A stretch of DNA of 64,000 nucleotides from Apodospora peruviana (lineage: Eukaryota; Ascomycota; Sordariomycetes; Sordariales; Lasiosphaeriaceae). Within the stretch, counting starts at the first letter, position 1. The number at the start of each line of letters is the position of its first letter. The notes under the pieces are model-generated. The model was not told the DNA's origin. It did not search any database and saw only the letters and a list, made by a program, of their open reading frames with translations. The stretch covers positions 4,092,001 through 4,156,000 of the forward strand of contig JAUEDM010000005.1 of the NCBI GenBank assembly GCA_033439685.1, written 5' to 3'. The translations under genes and the position numbers were made by a program. Of the stretch, positions 48,501-61,097 are shown piece after piece.

Positions 48501-50729
48501 ACCAGCGATGTGGACGCCAAGCAGGGTATTTGCCTTGCTCTGAAGGAGCTCATCTCGTCCGCTTCCCCCGAAGCGCTTGAAGACCATGAGAAGACTCTTA
48601 TTTCGGTTGTTCGTACTGCTCTTACAGACTCTGATGAGGATGTCAGAGATGCCGCAGCCGAAGCCTTCGACTCGTTGCAGCAGATCTTGGGCAAGCGAGC
48701 TGTGGATCAGGTGCTGCCGTTCCTGCTCAACCTTCTCCGCTCCGATGAAGATGCCGACAATGCGCTTGCCGCTCTTCTCACACTCCTCACGGAGACTACG
48801 CGCTCGAATATCATCCTGCCCAACCTCATCCCCACTCTCATCACCCCTCCTATCTCCGCCTTCAATGCCAAGGCCCTCGCCTCGCTTTCCAAGGTGGCTG
48901 GTGCGGCTATGAACCGTCGGTTGCCCAACATCATCAACTCGCTCATGGATAATATTGTCAACTGCGAGGAAGATGGTCTCCGCGAGGACCTCGATACTTC
49001 ATTCGACACGGTCATCTTGTCCATTGACGAATACGATGGCCTTAATGTGGTCATGAATGTCTTGCTACAGCTCATCAAACATGACGACCATCGCAAGAGG
49101 GCTGCCACTGGATATCACCTTGCCAAGTTCTTTGCCGAATCTGATGTCGACTACTCGAGGTACAACCAGGATATTATCCGTGGGTTGTTGATCTCGTTCG
49201 AGGACAAGGATAAGGACGTGGTCAAGGCCGCGTGGAGCGCACTGAGCGAGTTCACCAAGAAACTGAAGAAAGAGGAGATGGAGGCACTTGTTCCTTCCAC
49301 CAGGCAGACGCTACTCCAAGTCGGCGTTGCTGGGCATAACCTGCCCGGCTTCGAGTTACCAAAGGGCATCAACGCCATCCTGCCGATCTTCTTGCAGGGT
49401 CTTATGAACGGCACGTCGGAGCAGAGAGTGTCCGCCGCTTTGGCGATATCCGACATCATCGACAGGACGAGCGAAAACTCGCTCAAGCCGTTCGTCACAC
49501 AGATTACCGGTCCGCTCATTCGTGTGGTGTCGGAGCGGTCTACTGATGTCAAGTCTGCGATTCTTCTCACCCTCAACAACCTTCTTGAGAAGATGCCCAC
49601 CGCGCTCAAGCCCTTCTTGCCTCAGCTCCAGCGCACGTTTGCGAAGTCGCTGGCTGATACCTCGAGCGAGCTTCTCCGTAGCCGTGCTGCAAAGGCTTTG
49701 GGCACGCTGATCAAGTTCACCCCGCGCGTGGACCCTCTGATTGCCGAGTTGGTGACAGGATCCAAGACAAGTGACCCCGGCGTCAAGACGGCCATGTTCA
49801 AAGCTCTTTACGAGGTGATCAGCAAGGCTGGAGCGAACATGGGAGAGAGTTCTAGAACGGCTGTTTTGGGTCTGATCGATATGGAGACGGACGAGCGGGA
49901 TGATGCGATGACCATCACCAACGCCAAGCTGTTTGGTGCACTGGTCAAGAATGTTTCGGAGGAGGTAGCGACGGGGTTGCTGAAGAATAGGGTCATGACG
50001 AGAGAGTTCAGCCATTCGAGCGTGTTGGCGCTGAATGCGGTTCTGCTCGAGAGCCCAGCCACGCTTCTCGAGTCTCCTTTGCTGGAGGACTTGCCTGAGC
50101 TCCTTTGTCAGGGAATGGCTAGCAAGAATGTGAGTACCCTCGCTGTTGAATATTTAGTGGTGGACGTAAACTAATTTCTGTAGCCCTTCGTTGCCGACAA
50201 TTTTATTCTCGCAACGGGCAAGTACCTGCTCAGCGACGCACCAAAGGCATTTGACACGACGAAGCCCATCTTTGCGACTATTTCTGCGATCATCCCGCCA
50301 GGTCAGCCGGTTGACTCGCGCCGCCTATCGCTTGTCCTGGTTCGCACGCTGGCGCGCAGCCAACCCGAGCTGGTACGGCCGCATCTGGGCCTGCTGGCAC
50401 CGCCTGTGTTTTCTTCGGTCAGGGACATGGTTATCCCCGTCAAGCTGGCTGCCGAGGCGGCGTTTGTCCAGCTTTTCGCCGTCGCGGACGAGGAAAGCAA
50501 GGTGTTTGACAAGTGGATTACGGCAGTCGATATGCCGGCCAACACCAAGCGCAGTATGCAGGACTACTTTAAGCGTGTTGCGCTGAGACTGGGTGGGCAG
50601 GTCAGGGAGAGGAGAGAGGCCGAGGGCGGCGCTGGTGGTTTGGGTCTGTCGAATGATGAGCAGGAGGATGTGAATGAGATCATGGCGGTTGGCAAGGTGG
50701 ATGTTGGGGGTGTGTTTGATAACGAGTGA
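42562..50729 (+). CDS. gcn1: Translational activator GCN1 (HEAT-repeat protein)
   Basis: Ribosome-bound scaffold that activates the eIF2alpha kinase GCN2 on amino-acid starvation and senses collided ribosomes. Proposed exons: 42562-42694, 42766-50129 (7.4 kb) and 50184-50729, giving 2680 residues, close to the usual about 2670. Almost the entire chain is HEAT-type helical repeats. The central eEF3-like part is recognisable from runs such as GGAYGLAGLV-like RGAAYGLAGLVLGRGIKV and WRSKKGACDLLGAMAYLDP, and the region before the C terminus fits the GCN2 (RWD)-binding part. The intron after codon 44 has a GTGAGT donor and rebuilds a Thr codon before LDKPTTLGILKVLFW. The last exon carries PFVADNFILATGKYLL and ends GGVFDNE. 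It shares a promoter region with the helicase, and L19 follows on the same strand. Confidence 0.97.
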
Positions 50730-51488
50730 GGAGGGAGAGATATTGTATGTGGGAGGACAAAATAGGTGTAGCATTGCGATCTGATTTTGGAAGAAAGCAC
50801 GAAAAGTTAGATGAATGCATGGCGTGTTATTGTTGAGACTTTGGAGGCTACGATTGCTGTGAGCGTGTACATCCACCCTCAACTGAAAATAGCACAGTTT
50901 TCTCAATCATCAGACAGTAAGAGAACCCCCAAAAATCCGAGGAGATTAGTAGAGGCTGTATTGGCACTATAAAACCTTTATTCAAGCGTTTTAAGTGTTG
51001 AAGAAGTGGTGATTCAGAGCCGTGAGGCTGCAACTGTGGTGTAAGTCGCTTGAATCTCAATACTACAGGTTTCACATTTGCTGTGGGTGGTCATGTTAGG
51101 ACGTGAAGCGGTGAACTGAAGCAATTGCTGAAAGACCCTTTGATATTTCAAGCTCAACAGCTAATATCTCTCTCACCGTCATATATGAGTAGCGCGGCAT
51201 CTCTGACGCAGCGCTGTTTTGGTTGTCGAATTGTCTAAATTGGGCCCTGCAGATTGACCCTCCACAGCGGACCAATTGTTGGTGCTGACGAAAAGGCGGC
51301 ACGTGACCTTAAGCGTGAGCCCTCGCTCAGCCCTCGCCAATCGCAGGCATCCAGGACGCCCCACTGTGCAAACCCACAAACTGGTGGTGTGAGAAATTCT
51401 GACATCGGAAACTTCCCCTCAGCGGAAATCTGTTCAACCATCGACAACAACGACCCTACTAACCATCAAGGCAGCAATCGTGTTCAAG
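50730..51488. other. Spacer between gcn1 and rpl19
   Basis: It contains the gcn1 3' UTR and the rpl19 promoter and leader. I see no gene and no clear TATA box. Confidence 0.55.
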
Positions 51489-52443
51489 ATGTGAGTTGGC
51501 ACTCGAAACTCTCTTTCCCCCACGAAAAGCACCAATGTCCTGCACGATTTGGAGATTTTGAATCGCTTCTCGCCGTGTCGAAATCGATTGATTGCTGGGA
51601 GACAAGTTGGCAGTTTTGGGAGATATCGAATCGTCATCACCACCACCGAGAAATCCGCACCGGCGCCCATATCACGCACACCATCGAAGTCTACAAAACG
51701 GAACATAAAATGCTGACGTTTTTTTGTCTATCAGGGTTAACCTGAGGACCCAGAAGCGGCTCGCGTCCTCCGTCCTGGGATGCGGCCAGCGCAAGATCTG
51801 GCTCGACCCCAACGAGGTCAGCGAGATCAGCAACGCAAACTCCCGCCAGACGATCCGCAAGCTCGTTTCCGATGGCCTCATTATCAAGAAGCCCGTCACC
51901 ATGCACTCGCGGTCGCGCGCCCGTGAGCTCAACCTCGCCCGCCGGATCGGTCGCCACCGCGGCTTCGGAAAGCGCAAGGGTACCGCCGATGCCCGTATGC
52001 CCGAGTACGTTTATACTACACTCAGAGAGTTTTTGATTGGGTCAAAGGAATTGGGTTGCTGATTCTCTGAAATAGGCAAGTCCTGTGGATGCGCCGCCAA
52101 CGGGTCCTCCGCCGCCTGCTAGTCAAGTACCGTGCCAGCGGCAAGATCGACAAGCACCTTTACCACGAGCTGTACCACCTCGCCAAGGGTAACACCTTTA
52201 AGCACAAGCGCGCGCTTGTTGAGCACGTATGTTATACCCCCAAAAATACGGTAAGGTGGAGGCTGACATTGCTGTGCTTCACAGATCCACCGCGCCAAGG
52301 CGGAGAAGGCTCGCGAGAGACAGATCAAGGAGGAGATGGATGGCAGACGTGCCCGCACCAAGGCTGCCCGCGAGCGCAAGCAGGAGAGGCAGGCGTTGAA
52401 GCGTGCCGCTCTTCTGGGCGAGGACGAGGAGGAGTCCAAGTAG
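51489..52443 (+). CDS. rpl19: 60S ribosomal protein L19 (eL19)
   Basis: Large-subunit ribosomal protein. Proposed exons: 51489-51490 (only A and T of the start codon), 51735-52004, 52076-52226 and 52285-52443, giving 193 residues, the normal length. The start codon is split: AT, then a 244-bp intron with a GTGAGT donor and TATCAG acceptor, then G followed by GTT AAC CTG, which yields the invariant MVNLRTQKRLA. Other family blocks: VLGCGQRKIWLDPNE, ANSRQTIRKLVSDGLIIKKP, RIGRHRGFGKRKGTADARMP, VLWMRRQRVLRRLLVKYR and GNTFKHKRALVEHIHRAK, followed by a basic C-terminal helix ending GEDEEESK. Introns 2 and 3 are 71 and 58 bp. The alternative, a start at an in-frame ATG downstream, would remove conserved residues, so the split start is strongly preferred. 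Confidence 0.96.
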
Positions 52444-53896
52444 ATTTTGACGATGGCGTGAGTGGGACTACTACTGGGACTTATTGGCGGCCTTGCATTC
52501 GGAGTAATCGGTTGGGCTCAATTTTCTGGTCGCAATTCTCTACAAACCGAAATCTACACGTGGAATCCGTGCCCAGTCTTGCGTCTTTTCGGTCTGGTCT
52601 GGGACATCTTACGTATATGATGCGACGTGTGGTACTTATGCTGCTGTCACACTGGAAGAAATGTCCTCGGCTTGTTGCATGTATTTGCATCGAAACAAAA
52701 CAAAACGGAAATCTGAATGGGTTTGGCCAGGCTTTCGGGGCTTTTTTTCTCTGAAGACTTTGCAATCCACTCGATTCCGATTTGATGACGATGACCATCA
52801 TGGAAATTCAAGATACCTAGATGATGCCAACGACTGGATTGCCGTTAACAAGAAGCCGACCAATCTAGCTTTGCAAACAAAAAGTTCCTACGTACAATAT
52901 CTAACAATAACCTGCTCCGTGTTTATTTTGTACCTTGATGAGCATTTGTGCTTTGTGATGGGAATTGGTAATTGTACATGGCATTTTAAAGAACAACGAG
53001 AATCCCCTCTCGACCCAGTCCCGGTCTTTATCTTCTGGTATCACAGCAATACACAGGGAGTGTCAATCCGTTCTTTATTTACAATCCAGCACCGTACCTA
53101 TCTTGAATTGGGACCTGTATAGCAGAGGCCATGTTGAAGATGTAGGGTCCCTCAAGCTTCAGGTCTCTATCATCACCAAGATAAGCCCAACCCCAGACGG
53201 AAAAGATCAGATGAAAGAAGGAACCGCGGCCGCATTTAACAAGGCCGTTCGTCAACCAAAATGATCGGGTCAGATTGCTTCAAATTGTCCCTCGATTGGG
53301 TAGTGAAAGTTTGGTGCCAGGACATGTGCATCAATAGATAAACTTCTGTCCATTCTGGAAGCGGGCTCATCACTCCCTTATTTAGTTGACTGAAGAAGAG
53401 AAAATGGAGGAAAGGGAGTCCCGGCGAGAATGTGTGGGCACTGGGTGGATTTTATTTTGGGGGAGGCCAAGCAACTCCACAATCGGGTAGCGCACAGACT
53501 ACACTGCTATCCGAGCTTCTGACAAGCCCCCCAACTGCTGTTCGCGTTGTCGGTGTTAACAAAGCTTCTCCCGAATCGGAGGGAAGGATTTCTTTTACCC
53601 CACTGAATCGCTCGGCCGACAGCCATTGATCCCAATGACGGTATTGAATCCAACTAGCAAGTTCCCGTCATCGTCCTGACTTGTTGAACCCTTCCGCAAC
53701 GAACTGCCGGTTTTTTGCTAGAAACCGATGTCCGACGCCAGCCCGCCCCATCTGCTCTCTGGACCTTTTCGTCGCAGAATTTGAAGGAAGGGAGACAATT
53801 GCAATTCGTAAGTTACTTTTGCTTAACGGTCGAGCTACAACTTTGTCATTATTGTTTAATTAACCGAGTGCCCGCTATTCAATCCAGTCCGCCATC
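52444..53896. other. Spacer between rpl19 and the SHMT gene
   Basis: Holds the rpl19 3' UTR, T-rich at the left side, and the promoter and leader of the SHMT gene. No gene is supported; the open frames are short and without domain signal. Confidence 0.55.
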
Positions 53897-55805
53897 ATGT
53901 CGACGATACCGGCGTTGCAGGGTACCGCGAGGCGGGCATGCGCCCTCCGAGCAGTATCGGCGACTGCGACGACAACGACGACTCCTTTCCGCGGAGCAGC
54001 AGCTCGTGTCCAGGTTCTGACGAGGCAAACACAGAGCGCCGGCGTGAGCTCGAGGAGGTGGATATCATCTTCAACCACTGATGGCCAGCAACGGGTGCGT
54101 TTCTCGGACCGACAGTAGATGGGAATATGAATGACTGACGGGCGCGATTGCCGGTGGGAGCAGTTACTTTCTGCGCATCTACAGCAGGCGGACCCGGTCA
54201 TGTACGACATTATTGAAAAGGTACGTGATCTCCTTCCTCTCCTTGGCATGACGTGTGGTAGGATGTGCAACTGACGGAGCCTGTTGGGCAACCAATTCAG
54301 GAGAAAAAGAGGCAAAAGCACTTTATCAATCTCATTCCGTCCGAAAACTTCACATCCCAGGCTGTCCTTGATGCCCTGGGGAGCCCCATGCAGAGTAAGT
54401 TTCGGTGATTTATCAAGGAAGGGAGAATCTTGGGGCTAATTCATGGTACAAGATAAATACTCCGAGGGCTATCCGGGAGCACGCTATTATGGAGGCAACG
54501 AGTTTATCGACGCATCCGAAAGACTGTGCCAACAGCGAGCGTTGGAGACGTTTGGCTTGGATGCCAAGGAATGGGGTGTAAATGTTCAAGGTAAGCTGGC
54601 TAGGTGTGTTGTTCTGCAATTGAAGAGAAAAGAATTGACACAACATTGCGATATAAGCTCTTTCCGGCGCGCCTGCAAATCTTTACGTATACTCGGCCTT
54701 GATGGACACACACGACCGTTTAATGGGACTTGACCTCCCGCACGGCGGTCACTTGTCCCATGGGTACCAGACGCCAACCAAGAAGATCTCTTTCATCTCC
54801 AAATACTTCGAGACCCTCCCATACCGCCTGGACGAATCGACGGGATACATCGACTACGACAAGTTGGAAGAGTATGCCATGAGCTACCGCCCAAAGATTA
54901 TTGTGGCCGGCACATCTGCATACAGCCGTCTGATCGACTACGCCCGCATGCGAGAAATCTGCGACAAGGCCAACTGCTACCTCATGGCCGACATGGCGCA
55001 CATTTCCGGTCTGGTCGCCGCAAAGGTCATGCCAGGCCCCTTTGCGTATGCCGATATCGTCACCACAACAAGCCACAAGTCGCTCCGCGGCCCGCGGGGC
55101 GCCATCATCTTTTTCCGTAAGGGCGTGCGGCGGACAAACGCGAAGGGAGCTGAGGAGATGTACAACCTCGAGAATCCCATTAACCAGTCCGTCTTCCCCG
55201 GCCACCAAGGCGGCCCGCACAACCACACCATCGCCGCTCTGTCGGTAGCGCTCAAGCAAGCACAGACACCCGAGTTCCGCACATACCAAGCACAGGTGCT
55301 CACCAATGCCAAGGCCCTCGCACGACGCCTCGGCGAGCCCAAGGACAAGGGCGGACTCGGCTACAAGCTCGTCGGCGGTGGCACGGACAACCATCTTGTG
55401 CTGGTGGACTTGAAGCCGCAGGGTGTGGACGGCGCGCGCGTCGAGCGTATTCTGGAACTTGTCGGCGTGGCTGCCAACAAGAACACGGTACCGGGTGACC
55501 GGTCTGCGCTGACGCCCGGCGGTCTGCGGATGGGAACCCCTGCTATGACGACGCGTGGCTTCAGCGAGGACGATTTTGCGCGCGTGGGAGACATTGTCGA
55601 CCGCGCTGTGACGATCGCGGTGCGCATTGACAAGGCTGCGCGCAAGGCGGCTGAGGATAAGGGTGATGGTAAGACGGCTGGAAGGATCAAGACTTTCATG
55701 AACTATCTCGGGGACGGTGAGACGGTCCCAGAGATTGTCCAGCTCCGTAGCGAGGTCGAGGACTGGGTAGGTACCTACCCGTTGCCTTGGGAGGGGAAGC
55801 CTTAA
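53897..55805 (+). CDS. shm1: Serine hydroxymethyltransferase, mitochondrial
   Basis: PLP enzyme that interconverts serine and glycine while loading one-carbon units on tetrahydrofolate. Proposed exons: 53897-54094, 54164-54220, 54301-54394, 54453-54590 and 54658-55805, giving 544 residues. The first about 65 residues are rich in Ala, Thr, Ser and Arg with few acidic residues, a typical mitochondrial presequence; the mature part begins near LLSAHLQQADPVMYDIIEKE. Conserved blocks: INLIPSENFTSQAVLDALGS, NKYSEGYPGARYYGGNEFID, LSGAPANLYVYSALM, the ADMAHISGLVAA segment, and the PLP lysine in TTTSHKSLRGPRGA. GGPHNHTIAAL and LTPGGLRMGTPAMTTRGF follow. The phases of all four introns agree with these blocks. 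A cytosolic isozyme would lack the presequence. Confidence 0.96.
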
Positions 55806-56572
55806 GAGGTTGACGCTCCCGAGGGGTGGGAATAGTGCCAGTGGCGAAGGGGGGACGTTGTATAAGATGATCGGCCAGAACCGGTTATCCTTTGTTGAGC
55901 AGACCGGAGAGCATGCAGGTATATTAGGCTGGGATGAGACGAGACGTATGATGAGCATGTTTTGGGGGCGTTTTGAGTCGAGTTTAACAGTCACTCTTGT
56001 AAATCTCCCCCTAGTTTTATTTCTTTACTTGTTCTCGGTAGGCGGGTTCGTTTTCATTTTAACATGGCGTACGCACACACTCTCAACTGGTGGGCTTTGT
56101 TACTCATTCTCTCTCCGCTTTGGTGTATATTGTTTATCTACGGTATCAGGCCTTCGAGCTTTGACATGAAGACTGTCTGGGACCCAATTGTTAACTCGTA
56201 ATGGTGTGCTTGAAATCAAAAGAATTGAATACTCAAAACGTCAGTCAGGTTTTGAAAGTTCAATGTAACCTACATGCCTATCAAGTCCTACCTGCTTGAA
56301 GAGTTTTCACATAGGCAGCAGTAATATCCAGTTCTCGTATGTATACCTGGTTCGAGTTGTTTAGATACGCTAGACAGACAACGTATCAGACAACCTTGAG
56401 CAACACATACTTTCATGGGAAAGCTCCTCAGCTTTAATACGCACCTCTCTAGGATGTCAAAACGCGGTACACGGTTCGTGCAGATACCTGACCGGTCTGG
56501 TACCGCTCTTTGCAACGTATATAATGTGTACTTTTATATTTCTAGTTGGAAGTAAGAATCAGCCGTTAGTGA
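55806..56572. other. SHMT 3' flank
   Basis: Contains the SHMT 3' UTR and T-rich downstream sequence. Nothing else is supported. Confidence 0.5.
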
Positions 56573-57064
56573 CTGAAGCCCGAACAAACAGCCATCGGCA
56601 GCGCGCTGGACTCAGGTACTGCCGACTGTTCTTCGAATCTAGCCGTCACCGTGGCCCCCGAGACCATGTACTTGAGGCATGGTACCCAGGGATTGACCGA
56701 GCGTTGTGTTTGCTGATCAGGCCCCCTATTCATCAGCACCATCACTGAGCATGTGTCTTCGCTAACAGAGTACATCACCATCATCGATGCCGGGCTCACC
56801 ACAATAACCGAGACGGTGGCGGTGTCCACCAAGACCCAGCTCTGCACAGTCACCGAGACCGTCACGGCTTCTACACAGACGCAGATGCTCCTGTCCAATG
56901 TCTTCCAGACAATCAAAACGACGGGGACCGTCACCGTCAACACGCAGATCGCCACGGTTAATTGGCGCCGGGCAGTGCCTGGGTACCCGTCTGAGTGTCC
57001 GTCGTGGGAGAAGTATGTCTCGACTCTCAAGAACTTTCAAGGGCAGCGCCGCAATATGCCGTAA
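56573..57064 (+). pseudogene. Possible remnant or miscalled gene for a Thr/Val-rich secreted-type protein
   Basis: One frame reads protein-like on both sides of a single TGA at 56714-56716: upstream SALDSGTADCSSNLAVTVAP, downstream STITEHVSSLTEYITIID and then TVAVSTKTQLCTVTETVTAS and more Thr/Val-rich sequence to a TAA at 57062-57064. Such TITETV-type repeats occur in fungal surface proteins. An unusually short 39-bp intron (56682-56720, GTACCC donor, ATCAG acceptor) would remove the stop and keep the frame, so the locus may be intact with a mistaken border, or it may be a decayed copy. No start codon or signal peptide was found upstream, because the frame is closed just before 56573. Confidence 0.3.
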
Positions 57065-60000
57065 GTTGCAATAAATAAATGCCCAGGCTAATGAGTGACA
57101 CCAGTAATGGATAACTCAGGCGGGAGTTATGATACCCCAAGAGATTGAAAACGGAGACTATTAACTCCCTTATTAACTGAACCCCAAAACATAGGAGTAC
57201 CCCAACTCAAAGAAGAACCTGACCCATCAGGCTCGCTCTTGGGACCTACCTGATATTTTGGGATTCAAACACCATCAACCGACTATGTTCAGGCTTGAGG
57301 AGGGGTTTCGAAAGGATTGATGAGTGAGCAGGAGGACAACGACAGACTCGGAGGAAAGACAGAGAATAACGGTATGAGGCTTCTTAATTATATGATGGGC
57401 GTAAGTACTTAGGTAAGGTAAGGTATGGGAAACGCTGGCATAAGCAATGTTGGCTATCATGACTGCAGGGATATCAGCGGCATCAAGAATACCTAAGCAA
57501 AGATAATGAGAAGCCTACTGGAAGCTGAATAGACTCTCCTCCACTCCTTTTTTCCGCCTATCCTACAGTAATGGAGCGACGTGTAAACCTAACTTGCCAT
57601 CTCTGTCTTCCGCAATACTGCGGCACTATGTAGGTAATTACAGCAATAAGGAGACTCTCGCAAGGCTCACCTTGATTTATTACTCGGCATATGAACAAGA
57701 CAAAAAATTTGTGAAGGCCGACCTCACACCACAATACTACAGTACGTGCCACGGGGAGAGCCAGGTCTTGAATCCGTAAGGCGCGGACATAACCAGGTAA
57801 CTCGGCCGCAGGTCCGCGTCGTCGTCCCATCTTCACGCCACGTTATATTATTGCTGACTGGATGGCAGCAGCCACATTACTATCCTGAAACAAAAGCCCT
57901 TCCCTTCGGTCCTCGGGAATCGGGATGCATCACAACCGTGACGTGCCCACAACTTCCACGAGGTCTATCGTCTCAAGTAACAAGAAAATCACGAGAGGGA
58001 GGACGTTGAAATACGGAAACGCAGGTACGGACTCAACCCGACCCGGCCCGAGACCAAGACCGAGACCGAACATACTGTAGCCCAGGTGCTGGCTTGAGGG
58101 AACCTTCGCCAGAGAGACGCATGAACCTGTAATCTCACAGTCCGCCGAGAATGAGTGGCGCAGAGCAACCCTGGCGGCACGACCAGGTGGCCAGACCGGC
58201 CGCCGGGCTGGGGTACGTATTTCATCAGAACTCAGAAGTCAATTACGAGATTGGGCCGAAGGTAACGAGCCCTTTTCTCTGATCCTTTTTTGAGGTTTGC
58301 CACCGTACCGTGATGTTGGTCGTCCATTGTTCCATGCTGTTGGTTGGTTGTAACCCTCACCTTAGTAGCGCACTGATGTAGCCGCCATGTCGGTACTAAT
58401 AGCGGGTGTGCTAACCGTTCTTGGTGGGATACCGGCGGCCGGTGGGATGACGAGGGCATCAGTGTGCTGGTTTGCACGTATAATAAATAAGAGGTGCATT
58501 TGTACGTGTACGAGAATCGGACAGACTGCCAAACAGAAGATGACCACAAAAGTACTCGTGTGGGGTGGGTGGACATAATGGCTCGCCGTGCCTCAGCCCT
58601 CAGGGGAGAACCAACATGGACCTCGGGAGAGCTCTGGACCTCGAGACTTTGCCAACAAACGCCCTTTGCTAGAGACAATCTAGCTGTGCTGGATTGATCT
58701 CACCGCCGGGTTGGACGTGTGCTGTCTGTCTCTGTCTCTGATCAGCGGTAAATAGAGGGCCGGCTCCTGTTACAAGCAGAGACAGCAGCAAGCAGGAGAA
58801 CGGAGACCGGCAGCGGCAGCGGTAAGCTGCGAACAAACTGCCGCCACGGTGAGTGGTGACCTCCAAATGTGTTGAGTTGAGGTGGGTGGCCAGTCTTCCT
58901 CAGGGGCTACGGTAGCGTCAGGTACAGCAGCCTACAACCTTTGTACTGTAATCCGTACTGCAAGCCATAAGTAGCCGCGATGCCGACGTGAATGTGATTG
59001 GGGTCTCCTGGTGCGGCGAGGCGTCAAGTTGGCGGAGAGAGCTCGAAAAGAAGGGGTAAAAAGGAGGGGTTCGGGGTCCGTCGATCACAAACTGTGATGG
59101 CAGGAGGGGATCAGTGGAGAGTGACCGTTCCTGCCACAGGGGCACCGGCGGCAGCCGCGATTCAGCTTGTTGTCGGGCTGTCAGACCTACCTGGTGAGCG
59201 ATTGCCAAAACGGCAGGCGGTGAGGGGTACCTGGTAAACTCTGAAACTGACCTAGACGGGGTCCACTGGGGTAAAGGAACCGCCAGCCTGATGCTAATTA
59301 GCGCTTGTTTTTTTGGTGCAGCTTGCGATGGAATTGCTGCGCGAGAAGGAGTCGAATTGAAAATAGAAGATCTACAGTAAGTTAAAGGTAGCAGCTATGG
59401 ATCAGATAGATTACCAACAGGATGGATTCGCGGCAAAATGGTTCAATTGAAGACAGCGTTGCCCAGCTCAAATTATTTTGGCGGCGGTTTCCACCCTAGT
59501 GTAACGATGACTTCCACCAGTCCTTCTGGCAAAGAGCCAAGCATCTCCAAGGCTGGGTCTCCCGCAGGTGGCTGCCGCTCACCCCTGTCCCGTGGACGGA
59601 TTTGGGGCTTTGGATTCGTGGAAAGCTCGTGGCTTAGCTCGAGAGAACGCTAAAACCTTGTGCAGATCGTCTGATGATGCCACGACCGCCGATAGATGAG
59701 AGATCGTCAGAAAAGAATGGCATTGTGAGTGCAACCTCAACTTCAACGGAAATACCCAAATCGACCTCAATCCGATTTGTATCTGCTCGGGTACTGAATA
59801 TGAGCTCCACTAGCAGCTCACTTCAAAATCACCATCGCTTCAGATTAGCTTGAGATACGGGTTTATAAAATTGATTCCCCGCTCCATGGAATTGCGAGAT
59901 TTCTGGAACATCGGGTAGGGCATCAGTTTTCACCCGGTTCTTTACATTGGATAAATGACTGCCTATGATCAAACCCGCCGTCGTAGGCCCTCGTCCCGCC

Positions 60001-60909
60001 CCTAACAAGACTGTTAATTAACTCGAGCCCGGTAACGTGAGATCGGGGCACGATATAGCACGTCTGTATTAATGGCAGCGGCGTGCATTGAGTGGGTGGC
60101 TCGTTGGGATGACACGATGACGAGTCTCCATGTCTCTATTGTACCCCACCGGACATGGAAAGCCGACAACCTCGAGACAATATGATACCATCAACATCTC
60201 CAGTGTCGGAAGGAATTCCATCATGTCGTCGCCGACAAACCCGTCTGAGCTGCCCGCCGTACCTTTTCGAAGCAATAGCTCATTGGGTCCTGGGATGACG
60301 AGGACCGACAGGGTTGCTACACTGTGCATGGATGTCCATCTGGTTCGGAGAGGGGCTGTGGGAATGCCACTGTCAGGGGAAATTCCCAAGCAAGCGGTAG
60401 CACGTAACAGTAACGAAAGGCTTGGGGGCCACGAATTTACTTTGTGTGCTCCTCGCAGCGCAGCAGCCGACACTCCATAATTGTTAGACGGCTCATCCCA
60501 AGCCCTTGGCTGAACTGGGGCTTAATATGGAAGGGTCGACGAAGGGTCCAGTAGCTCTCTCGGTTAGGTACCAGATCTGGCAGGGACCGGGAGTAAAGAA
60601 TCGACTCTGCCCGACTGTCGCTGGGATTCTTAAACCTCCACTCCCTCCAGATCCTCCCCGGGTTGAGCTTTCGATCCTTTTGCCCTCTGCTCTTTCCCGT
60701 TTTGCCCCTTCACGATATTTACCTTCGTTGCACCTTCCTCGTGTCGGTGCCCTCTTTCCAGTTTCTCTTCATCCGGTCCCGACCTTCGGCTCTCTCCACG
60801 GGATTCTTCCAAGGGAGCAGTGGCGGGCCTTGTTCCATTCTTCAACCTCTCTCCTTGAGCTTTTGTCTTCATTCTAGCCACGCTCGTTTACCCTTTTCTT
60901 TCCCCAAGC
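57065..60909. other. Long spacer upstream of the CFEM gene
   Basis: About 3.8 kb without a supported gene. Open frames such as 60069-60473 (-) and 60130-60480 (+) lack domain signal. It contains TAGGTAAGGTA elements near 57411-57423. From about 60640 the plus strand is strongly pyrimidine-rich, leading into the CFEM promoter. Confidence 0.5.
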
Positions 60910-60918
60910 TATAAATAA
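60910..60918 (+). promoter_or_regulatory. TATA box of the CFEM gene
   Basis: TATAAATAA follows a pyrimidine-rich stretch and lies about 370 bp upstream of the CFEM start codon, which implies a leader of roughly 340 bases. Confidence 0.5.
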
Positions 60919-61073
60919 CACCTTCCAAAACTACGTCACACTCTTCAAATCACTCTCCCTCCCTTGACTCTGTTTTCTGCTTCGCGAAGCAGCTGTTCGA
61001 CACGATACCCGGCACCAAAGTACGAAGGACGCTTCATCCCACAACACAGTTCATCTCGACAGCTGAAAAGACA

Positions 61074-61097
61074 ATGAGTGCGGTCGTACCACAATAG
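61074..61097 (+). promoter_or_regulatory. Short uORF in the CFEM gene leader
   Basis: A seven-codon frame (ATG at 61074, TAG at 61095-61097) in a good start context (acaATGA) lies between the TATA box and the main start. It ends about 190 bases before the CFEM ATG, which would permit reinitiation. Confidence 0.45.

Noticed and set aside
51491..51734. Possible snoRNA in the long first intron of rpl19
   Set aside because: No paired C and D boxes and no clear H/ACA fold were visible.
55765..55780. Perfect 16-bp palindrome GGGTAGGTACCTACCC
   Set aside because: It lies inside the conserved SHMT C-terminal coding region, so protein coding explains most of it.
54720..55994. 424-codon open frame on the minus strand
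   Set aside because: It is antisense to the large SHMT exon, whose strong third-position bias leaves the opposite strand open; the product has no domain.
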